Shown in pieces: positions 1-5,820 of a DNA stretch of 6,031 nt. Source of the DNA: Deltaproteobacteria bacterium (GTDB taxonomy: Bacteria > Myxococcota_A > UBA9160 > SZUA-336). The stretch's first letter is position 1, and the number at the start of each line of letters is the position of its first letter. The notes beneath the pieces were generated by a model. The model saw only the letters and a program-made list of their open reading frames with translations, was not told the origin of the DNA and searched no databases. Where the stretch lies: assembly GCA_030673955.1 (NCBI GenBank), contig DAOVBF010000086.1, positions 1 to 6,031 on the forward strand, given 5' to 3'. Made by a program: the position numbers and the translations under genes.

Positions 1-807
<807 letters not shown>

Positions 808-849
808 CGGCGGACTTTGACGGCTTGCGTCTAATCAGGGTCGCAACAG

Positions 850-860
850 AGCGCTAGTCT
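850..860 (+). repeat. Left copy of an 11-bp inverted repeat (AGCGCTAGTCT)
   Basis: AGCGCTAGTCT lies in the gap between the ketosynthase and the phasin-like gene. Its exact reverse complement, AGACTAGCGCT, lies at 1349-1359, just after the phasin-like stop codon. The first six bases (AGCGCT) are themselves palindromic. The flanks of the two copies do not match beyond the 11 bp. Function unknown: paired regulator sites, remnants of a cassette boundary, or chance are all possible. Confidence 0.5.
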
Positions 861-880
861 CCAGCTCAAGATACTGAATT

Positions 881-891
881 AATTGACAATT
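881..891. promoter_or_regulatory. Small palindrome AATTG-A-CAATT in AT-rich region, possible operator
   Basis: Bases 881-891 form a perfect 5-1-5 inverted repeat and include the first of three TTGAC motifs (883-887, 900-904, 908-912). It lies about 125 bp upstream of the phasin-like start and just upstream of the best promoter candidate, where a transcription factor could act. Runs of A and T like this are otherwise absent from the window. No regulator is encoded nearby, so an operator role is inference. Confidence 0.3.
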
Positions 892-899
892 TTACAAAT

Positions 900-927
900 T
901 TGACTTTTTGACGCAGCGTGTTAGATT
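900..927 (+). promoter_or_regulatory. Candidate sigma-70-type promoter for the phasin-like gene and gcdH
   Basis: TTGACT (900-905) matches the -35 consensus at five of six positions. It is followed after 16 bp by TAGATT (922-927), a fair -10 match. Transcription would start near 934 and leave a leader of about 75 nt. The surrounding DNA (about 871-910) is strongly AT-rich in a GC-rich window, as expected of a promoter. TTGACA at 883-888 is a perfect -35 but has no good -10 at 16-18 bp. No other promoter is obvious before gcdH, so this one may drive both genes. Confidence 0.4.
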
Positions 928-937
928 CCAGTCTGAA

Positions 938-972
938 CCGGGACACCCGGAGGGCGGACGATCCGACCCGCC
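938..972 (+). other. Two small GC hairpins in the probable 5' leader of the phasin-like gene
   Basis: CCGGG (938-942) pairs with CCCGG (946-950) across a 3-nt loop. GGCGG (953-957) can pair with CCGCC (968-972), or alternatively CGGA (955-958) with TCCG (962-965). They lie between the proposed transcription start and the ribosome binding site, so they could affect mRNA stability or translation. There is no U-run after them, so they are not a classic terminator. Short GC stems are common by chance in such DNA. Confidence 0.3.
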
Positions 973-995
973 GGCTCACCCCGAGGAGCACCGCG

Positions 996-1002
996 AGGAG
1001 GA
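996..1002 (+). promoter_or_regulatory. Strong ribosome binding site AGGAGGA that sets the phasin-like start
   Basis: AGGAGGA is a near-perfect Shine-Dalgarno sequence. It sits 6 nt before ATG at 1009, the ideal spacing, and directly abuts the TTG at 1003, which is therefore too close to be the start. It is the best ribosome binding site in the window and suggests high expression of this small protein. Confidence 0.8.
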
Positions 1003-1008
1003 TTGGAG

Positions 1009-1341
1009 ATGGTGGAGACACGAGCAAGCGGCTTCGATCGTTTCAATGAGGCGCTGCGCAGCCTCGACGACCAGCTGCAGGACCTGAGGGAGCGCTTCGA
1101 CGACCAGCGCAAGAGGCTCGGGAGCGAGCTTCGCAAGCGCCGGGACCAGGTGCAAACGGAGGTCCAGAACACCTCGCTCTACAGGCGTGCCGAGCAGGCC
1201 CGCAAGAACGTAGAGGACCGGGTCGAGCGGGGGCGTGAGCAGATCTATGATGTCTTCGGGCTGGCCTCGAAGGCCGAGCTCCAGAGAATCAACCGTAAGC
1301 TCAACCTGATCTCGAAGAAGTTGAACGACCTGGTCAAATAG
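1009..1341 (+). CDS. Small coiled-coil protein, phasin-like / PhaE-type C-terminus
   Basis: This is a 110-residue, highly charged protein with no signal peptide and no membrane segment. Residues about 9-52 (FDRFNEALRSLDDQL onward) and 57-80 look like amphipathic helices able to form coiled coils. The tail, about residues 80-110, contains DVFGLASKAELQRINRKL. It resembles the C-terminal coiled coil of phasins and PhaE-like proteins, in which a short turn with a (T/S)(K/R)-(A/D)(D/E)(L/V) pattern precedes a Lys/Arg-Leu heptad helix. Phasins coat polyhydroxyalkanoate granules and help control their number. ATG at 1009 is chosen because AGGAGGA lies 6 nt upstream. gcdH follows after 42 bp with no terminator, so co-transcription is likely. 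No PHA synthase or depolymerase is visible, so granule binding is inferred only from sequence character. It could instead be an unrelated coiled-coil scaffold. Confidence 0.75.
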   Translation: MVETRASGFDRFNEALRSLDDQLQDLRERFDDQRKRLGSELRKRRDQVQTEVQNTSLYRRAEQARKNVEDRVERGREQIYDVFGLASKAELQRINRKLNLISKKLNDLVK

Positions 1342-1348
1342 CGGTACA

Positions 1349-1359
1349 AGACTAGCGCT
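1349..1359 (-). repeat. Right copy of the 11-bp inverted repeat (AGACTAGCGCT on plus strand)
   Basis: This is the exact reverse complement of 850-860. It starts 7 bp after the phasin-like stop codon, inside the 42-bp gap before gcdH and just upstream of its AGGAG. Together the two copies bracket the phasin-like gene, its promoter region and its leader. In a transcript starting upstream of 850 they could pair, but the roughly 490-nt separation makes that weak. Confidence 0.5.
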
Positions 1360-1383
1360 TAACTTAGGAGCGCGAACGAGAAG

Positions 1384-2550
1384 GTGCCCTTCGAGGCCCT
1401 GGACCTCTATCGCATCGAAGACGAGCTCTCCCCCGAGGAGCGGATCGTCCGCGATACGGTGCGCGAGTTCGTCGAGAAGGAGTTTCTGCCGTGCGTCGTC
1501 GAGCACGTACGGCAGGACGGCTCCTTTCCGCTCAACCTCGTCCCGAAGCTGGCCGAGCTCGGGATCTTCGGCGCAAACCTCCAGGGCTACGGCTGTGCCG
1601 GCATGAACGCCGTGGCCTACGGGCTCGTCATGCAGGAGCTCGAGCGCGGCGACTCCGGTCTGCGAAGTTTCGCGTCGGTGCAGGGCGCGCTCGTCATGTA
1701 CCCGATCCACAGCTACGGGTCCGACGAGCAGAAGCAGCGCTGGCTGCCGGCGCTGGCCCGCGGCGAGGCGATTGGCTGCTTCGGCCTCACGGAGCCCGAC
1801 TTCGGATCCAACCCGGCCGGGATGCGTACGAAGGCCGTGCGCAAGGGAGAGACCTGGACTCTCAGCGGCACCAAGCGCTGGATCACGAACGGCTCGATCG
1901 CGGACGTGGCGCTGATCTGGGCCCAGACCGAGGAGGGGATCCAGGGCTTTCTGGTCGAGGCGGGTTCCCCGGGCTTCGAAGCCCGCGACATGAAGGGGAA
2001 GTTCTCGCTACGGGCTTCGATCACGAGCGAGCTCTACTTAGACGACACCCCGGTTCCCGAGGCCAACCGGCTGCCCGGCTTGAAGGGCCTCAAGGGTCCG
2101 CTCTCCTGCCTCACCCAGGCTCGCTACACCATCGCGTGGGGCGCCGTGGGCGCGGCCCTGGCGTGCTTCGACGAGGTGCTGCGCTACACGCGCGAGCGCG
2201 TGGTCTTCGAGCGCCCGCTCGCCTCGTTTCAGATTCCTCAGCAGAAGCTCGCCTGGATGGCCACCGAGATCACGAAGGCCCAGCTGCTCGCCCTCCGCCT
2301 GGGCCGACTCAAGGACGAGGGCAAGCTGCATCACGCCATGGTGTCGATGGCCAAGATGAACAACGTGGATGTGGCGCTGAACATCGCGCGCACGGCGCGC
2401 GACATGCTGGGTGCCAGCGGGATCGTCGACGAATACTGCACGATGCGCCACATGGTGAACCTCGAGAGCGTCCGCACCTACGAGGGCACACACGACATTC
2501 ATACCCTGATCCTGGGCAGGGAGCTCACGGGCTTCGACGCTTTCTCCTGA
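1384..2550 (+). CDS. gcdH: Glutaryl-CoA dehydrogenase (acyl-CoA dehydrogenase family)
   Basis: This FAD enzyme oxidises and decarboxylates glutaryl-CoA to crotonyl-CoA plus CO2, passing electrons to electron-transfer flavoprotein. It serves lysine, tryptophan and aromatic breakdown. The 388 residues align end to end with human GCDH as I recall it. Shared blocks include GYGCAGMNAVAYGL, GCFGLTEPDFGSNP (131-144, flavin region), WITNG, GKFSLRAS and ARDMLGASGIVDEY. Catalytic base Glu367 lies in TYEGTHDIH (2482-2484). Glu87 and Arg94, which bind the substrate carboxylate in the human enzyme, are present at the same numbers (ELERGDSGLRS). Tyr366 beside the base suggests the decarboxylating type, since in the non-decarboxylating Desulfococcus enzyme a key Tyr is Val. 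The start is GTG at 1384: an in-frame TAA lies at 1360-1362 and the family N-terminus begins right after. AGGAG (1366-1370) is 13 nt away, longer than usual. A related acyl-CoA dehydrogenase with another dicarboxyl substrate cannot be excluded. Confidence 0.93.
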   Translation: MPFEALDLYRIEDELSPEERIVRDTVREFVEKEFLPCVVEHVRQDGSFPLNLVPKLAELGIFGANLQGYGCAGMNAVAYGLVMQELERGDSGLRSFASVQGALVMYPIHSYGSDEQKQRWLPALARGEAIGCFGLTEPDFGSNPAGMRTKAVRKGETWTLSGTKRWITNGSIADVALIWAQTEEGIQGFLVEAGSPGFEARDMKGKFSLRASITSELYLDDTPVPEANRLPGLKGLKGPLSCLTQARYTIAWGAVGAALACFDEVLRYTRERVVFERPLASFQIPQQKLAWMATEITKAQLLALRLGRLKDEGKLHHAMVSMAKMNNVDVALNIARTARDMLGASGIVDEYCTMRHMVNLESVRTYEGTHDIHTLILGRELTGFDAFS

Positions 2551-2553
2551 CGC

Positions 2554-3405
2554 TCAGCCCAATCGCTCCAGCAGCTCCAGCGCTCGGGAGACGGAGCCTT
2601 GGGCCTCGTCGAGAGCGCGTCCGGCCGGGCTGCGCTCCTGGCCCGAAAGCTCCATGAGGATACGGATGGCACGGTCGCGCAGCTTGCTGCTCAGCGTGCC
2701 GAGCTCGATCATGAGGTTGCCGCGGACTCGCCCCATGCGCACCATGACGGACGTCGAGAGCATCTGCAGCACGATCTTCTGGGCGAGACCGCCCTTCATA
2801 CGGGTGGATCCGGCAATGGCTTCGGGTCCCACCAGCACGACAATCGGGCAGTCCACCAGGCGGACCAGGGGCGAGGCCGGCGTGCAGGTGAGCCCGATCG
2901 TGCGGCTACCCATGCTGCGTGCATGCTCCACGCCGCCCAGGACAAAGGGCGTCTGTCCGCTTGCGGAGAGCGCGACGAGTGCGTCGCGCCTGCAAAACCC
3001 CCGCGCGAGGAGTTCCCGGGCGCTGGCCTCCCGATCGTCTTCGGCGCCCTCCACCGCGGCGCTCAGCGCGTCGGGCCCACCTGCCATGATCGCCTGGACG
3101 CGCTCGGGGGACAGGCCGTAGCTCGGTGGAATCTCCGCGGCATCCAGCACTCCGATCCGTCCGCTGGTGCCGGCCCCCAGGTTGAACCAGCGCCCGTCGG
3201 AGCGAAGCGTGTCGAGCAGAATCTCCCCGGCTCTCTCGATCGAGGGTAGCGCCGCGCGCACCGCCTCCGGAACGCCCGCGTCCTCGTCGAGGATACGCTC
3301 CAGGATCGCGCCCAGAGGAAGCTGGTCGATGTCGCGCGTGCGCGGGTTTACCTCCTCGGTGATCCCTGGAGCTGCTGGTTTCTCGGACGTCCGTGGTCCG
3401 GGCAC
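2554..3405 (-). CDS. murQ: N-acetylmuramic acid 6-phosphate etherase
   Basis: MurQ cleaves the lactyl ether of MurNAc-6-phosphate to give GlcNAc-6-phosphate and D-lactate in the cytosol, a step in peptidoglycan recycling. The 283-residue product has the SIS sugar-phosphate fold. LGAGTSGRIGVLDAAEIPP (76-94) carries Glu91, equivalent to catalytic Glu83 of E. coli MurQ. VEGAEDDRE carries Glu122, equivalent to Glu114. LSASGQTPFVLGG is the second sugar-phosphate loop, and GPEAIAGSTRMKGGLAQK is the signature shared with glucokinase regulatory protein. The start is GTG (3405-3403): a TAA codon immediately precedes it in frame, no later start fits before the conserved TEEVNPRT, and AGGGTGGA (3419-3412) lies 6 nt upstream. 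Against E. coli (298 residues) it is about 8 residues longer at the N-terminus and about 20 shorter at the C-terminus. No MurNAc transporter or AnmK kinase gene is adjacent. It converges on gcdH and diverges from mutS2. Confidence 0.96.
   Translation of the reverse strand: MPGPRTSEKPAAPGITEEVNPRTRDIDQLPLGAILERILDEDAGVPEAVRAALPSIERAGEILLDTLRSDGRWFNLGAGTSGRIGVLDAAEIPPSYGLSPERVQAIMAGGPDALSAAVEGAEDDREASARELLARGFCRRDALVALSASGQTPFVLGGVEHARSMGSRTIGLTCTPASPLVRLVDCPIVVLVGPEAIAGSTRMKGGLAQKIVLQMLSTSVMVRMGRVRGNLMIELGTLSSKLRDRAIRILMELSGQERSPAGRALDEAQGSVSRALELLERLG
2557..2604. terminator. Imperfect stem-loop at the gcdH/murQ tail-to-tail junction, possible terminator
   Basis: Three nested stems share one axis: GCCCAA (2557-2562) with TTGGGC (2599-2604), GCTCC (2565-2569) with GGAGC (2593-2597), and CTCC (2575-2578) with GGAG (2587-2590). 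It begins 6 nt after the gcdH stop codon and lies entirely within the last codons of murQ. With only 3 bp between the two stop codons, any 3'-end signal for gcdH has to sit inside murQ, as this does. No U-run follows on either strand, so it is not a textbook intrinsic terminator. It may be an RNA 3'-end barrier, or chance pairing in coding DNA. Confidence 0.35.
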
Positions 3406-3406
3406 T

Positions 3407-3412
3407 TACAAT
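3407..3412 (+). promoter_or_regulatory. Candidate -10 box TACAAT for a leaderless mutS2 transcript
   Basis: TACAAT matches the TATAAT consensus at five of six bases and ends 8 bp before the mutS2 ATG (3421). Transcription would begin at about 3419-3421, on or next to the A of the start codon, so the mRNA would have almost no leader. This fits the lack of any purine-rich Shine-Dalgarno sequence in front of mutS2. No good -35 is seen; TCGGAC at 3383-3388 (18-bp spacing) is poor. The box lies in the 15-bp gap to murQ, beside the murQ ribosome binding site on the other strand. Confidence 0.4.
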
Positions 3413-3420
3413 CCACCCTG

Positions 3421-5820
3421 ATGAGCTTCCGCTGCGGCCCCAAGACGCTGGAACGACTCGAGTGGCCCCGGCTGGCCGAGTGCCTGGCTCGCGAGGCCGC
3501 GACCGGGCGCGGCGCCGAGGCGTGCCGGGGCGATCTCTTTGCGCCCACACGCGAGGCCGCCCGGGAGAGGCTCGCTGAGACCAGCGAGATGCGCACCCTC
3601 CTCGATGCGGGAGAGGACCTTCCCCTCCAGGGGGTCCACGACCTGCGCGAGACGCAGGCGGCGCTGCGTCTTGGGAGCCTGCTCTCCGCCTCGGAGCTGG
3701 CACACGTGCACACCAGCGTGCAGGCCGGGGCGCGAGTGCGGGCTTTTCTCGGGGCGCGAAGCAACGCTGCGCCGCACCTGGGGGACCTGGCACGGATGCT
3801 TCCCGACCTGGACCCACTCGAGCGGAAACTGGCCCGGGCCCTCACGCCCGAGGGGGAGCTGCGGGACGATGCGAGCTCCGAGCTCAAGCGTATGCGGCGG
3901 CGCGTGCGGGATCTCGAAAGGGAGGTTCAGCGGCGCATGACCGCCTGTCTGCAGGCACCCGATGTCCAACCGCACCTTCAAGATCACTACGTCACCATGC
4001 GCGAGAACCGTCCAGTCCTTCCCGTACGTGCGGATGCACGCCAACACGTGCGGGGCATTGTGCACGATGTCTCATCGAGCGGTACGACCGTTTTTATTGA
4101 GCCCGAGGGCGTGGTGGAGCTCTCGAACCAGCTTCGTTTCGCGCAGATGGCGCTCACGCGGGAGATCGAACGTCTGCTGCGCGAACTCGGCGAGGCGGTA
4201 AACGCCGAGTACGCTGCCCTGGATACGCTCGGCGTGGCGCTCGAGGTGCTCGATGTCATCCGTGCGCGCGCTGTGCTTTCGCTCAGGCTCGACGCGGCTC
4301 CGCCGGACACGGGGGACGACGCTCCGCTGTCACTGCTCCAGCTTCGGCACCCGCTGCTCTTGCTCGAGGCCGGGTTGACCCCCGAAGAGGTGGTCCCGAA
4401 CGATCTGGTCCTGCCAGCGGAGGCACGTGGCATCGTGATCTCCGGGCCCAACGCGGGGGGCAAGACGGTCCTGGCTAAGGCGGCGGGCCTGGCCGCGCTG
4501 TGCGTTCGGGCGGGCCTACACGTCCCGGCCTCGCCCGACAGCCGGATGCCCATACTGGATGGGGTCTTCGCCGATATCGGAGACGAGCAGGATCTGCGCT
4601 CCGGGCTGTCCACGTTCTCGGCACGCATGTCCAACCTGGCCTGGATCGTCGCCGAAGTGGACGCGCACACAATGGTCATCGTGGATGAGGTGGGTGAGGG
4701 CACCGAGCCCGGCGAGGGTGCTTCGCTTGCGCAGGCCATCCTCGAGGCGCTGGTCGAGAGGGGCGCCTGGGTCGTTGCAACGACGCATTTCAATCGCCTG
4801 AAGGAGCTTGCGGGCAGCGATCCTCGCTTTCTGAACGCGAGCGCGGAGTTCGACACGCGAACGCTGCTCCCGACCTACCGCGTGCGGATGGGCATACCGG
4901 GCTCGAGCGGCGCCATCTGGGTTGCGGAGCGCATGGGGCTGGAGGGCGGCGTGGTAGGGCGCGCGCAGGCGCTGCTGGATCACGAGGACCGCAGGCTCGA
5001 AGCGCTCACACGCGATCTCTCCGAGATGCGCCAGGAGATCGAGGTGGAGCGCCGAGCGACGGCGCGTACTCGCGAGGAGACGGAGGCGGTTCGAGGGGAC
5101 TACGAGCGTCGACTGGCTCTGCTACGCACCGCACGCGAGAAGGCGCTCGCGGCCATGAAGGCCGACCTCGAGGTGGCCTTCCGCCGCGCGCGCGAGGAGA
5201 TCGCGGAGGTGATGCGGGCGGTCCAGCACGGGTCGGTGCCGGACGGGCGGGCTGCCAACCGAGCGCGGGCGCAGCTTGCGGTGATCCGGGAGCGCACCGA
5301 GGCGGTGGAGCAGACTCATGCTGAGGGCGCGGAACGTCAGCCGATCCAACCTGGGAGCCTGAAGCCGGGGGCGCGACTGGAGGTCGAGGGGGTCGCGGGG
5401 GAGGCGGTGCTCATGGAGGGTCCGGATCGACATCAGCGGCTGGTCGTGCGAATGGGTGGCGCTCGCATGAGCGTTCCCATCGAGCGCGTGCTCGCCGTGC
5501 TCGAAGAGCCGCCGCCCGGCGCGGAGGCGGGAGCGACCCGCGTGCGTGTGGAGCGCGTCCCGTTCGAAGAGCGGGCCAATCCCGAGTGTGATCTGCGTGG
5601 GCTCCGGGTGGATGAAGCGCTCGACCGGGCCGAGTCACATCTGCACCGCGTGCTCGGTACCCCTGTCCACCAGGTCATCTTCATCCACGGTCATGGCACC
5701 GGGGCGCTACGCGAGGCCATCCGCGCCTGGCTGAGTGAGCTGCCCGCGGTGACGGAGTTCGGCCCAGGGGATCCCCGCCAGGGCGGGAACGGTGTCACCG
5801 TGGCGACGCTGGCGCGCTGA
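3421..5820 (+). CDS. mutS2: MutS2 ATPase with KOW and C-terminal Smr domain
   Basis: The 799 residues match the full MutS2 length (usually about 780-790). MutS2 is not the mismatch-repair MutS: it restrains homologous recombination in some bacteria, and in Bacillus subtilis it also acts on collided ribosomes. Domains in order: N-terminal core/lever (about 1-320) with TLERLEW, YVTMRENRPVLPV and SSSGTTVFIEPEGVVELSN; ABC-type ATPase with Walker A GPNAGGKT (342-349), DIGDEQDLRSGLSTFSARM, Walker B VIVDE ending Asp422-Glu423, and ATTHF with His456; a charged coiled coil (about 521-605); a KOW-like barrel (about 647-696, LKPGARLEVEG to MSVPIERVL); and an Smr domain with CDLRG (Asp724) and HGHGTGALR (756-764). 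In the Smr motif the usual Leu before DLRG is Cys. The ATG start matches the family N-terminus but has no Shine-Dalgarno sequence. The coding end overlaps the converging gene by 26 bp. Confidence 0.97.
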   Translation: MSFRCGPKTLERLEWPRLAECLAREAATGRGAEACRGDLFAPTREAARERLAETSEMRTLLDAGEDLPLQGVHDLRETQAALRLGSLLSASELAHVHTSVQAGARVRAFLGARSNAAPHLGDLARMLPDLDPLERKLARALTPEGELRDDASSELKRMRRRVRDLEREVQRRMTACLQAPDVQPHLQDHYVTMRENRPVLPVRADARQHVRGIVHDVSSSGTTVFIEPEGVVELSNQLRFAQMALTREIERLLRELGEAVNAEYAALDTLGVALEVLDVIRARAVLSLRLDAAPPDTGDDAPLSLLQLRHPLLLLEAGLTPEEVVPNDLVLPAEARGIVISGPNAGGKTVLAKAAGLAALCVRAGLHVPASPDSRMPILDGVFADIGDEQDLRSGLSTFSARMSNLAWIVAEVDAHTMVIVDEVGEGTEPGEGASLAQAILEALVERGAWVVATTHFNRLKELAGSDPRFLNASAEFDTRTLLPTYRVRMGIPGSSGAIWVAERMGLEGGVVGRAQALLDHEDRRLEALTRDLSEMRQEIEVERRATARTREETEAVRGDYERRLALLRTAREKALAAMKADLEVAFRRAREEIAEVMRAVQHGSVPDGRAANRARAQLAVIRERTEAVEQTHAEGAERQPIQPGSLKPGARLEVEGVAGEAVLMEGPDRHQRLVVRMGGARMSVPIERVLAVLEEPPPGAEAGATRVRVERVPFEERANPECDLRGLRVDEALDRAESHLHRVLGTPVHQVIFIHGHGTGALREAIRAWLSELPAVTEFGPGDPRQGGNGVTVATLAR

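Noticed and set aside
808..870. Intrinsic terminator after the ketosynthase gene
   Set aside because: I saw only a 4-bp GAGC/GCTC pairing and no U-run, too weak to call.
883..911. TTGACA (883-888) as the main -35 box
   Set aside because: It is a perfect hexamer, but no convincing -10 lies 16-18 bp downstream; the TTGACT/TAGATT pair is better spaced.
1003..1008. TTG at 1003 as start of the phasin-like gene
   Set aside because: It directly abuts the AGGAGGA ribosome binding site with no spacing; ATG at 1009 is 6 nt away and is the better start.
976..1710. A 244-codon open frame on the minus strand across the phasin-like gene and the start of gcdH
   Set aside because: It is antisense to two well-supported genes, its product is low-complexity with no recognisable domain, and long antisense frames are common in GC-rich coding DNA.
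1491..2657. A second plus-strand frame of the same length as gcdH, shifted within it
   Set aside because: The product is rich in Arg, Gly, Ala and Pro, typical of a shifted frame in GC-rich DNA; the true frame matches glutaryl-CoA dehydrogenase throughout.
2906..3817. A 303-codon minus-strand frame overlapping murQ and the mutS2 start
   Set aside because: It is Arg/Pro/Gly-rich with no family match, and it conflicts with two clear genes.
3987..4856. A 289-codon minus-strand frame inside mutS2
   Set aside because: It is Ser/Arg/Ala-rich without any recognisable motif, and it lies opposite conserved MutS2 sequence including the Walker A motif.
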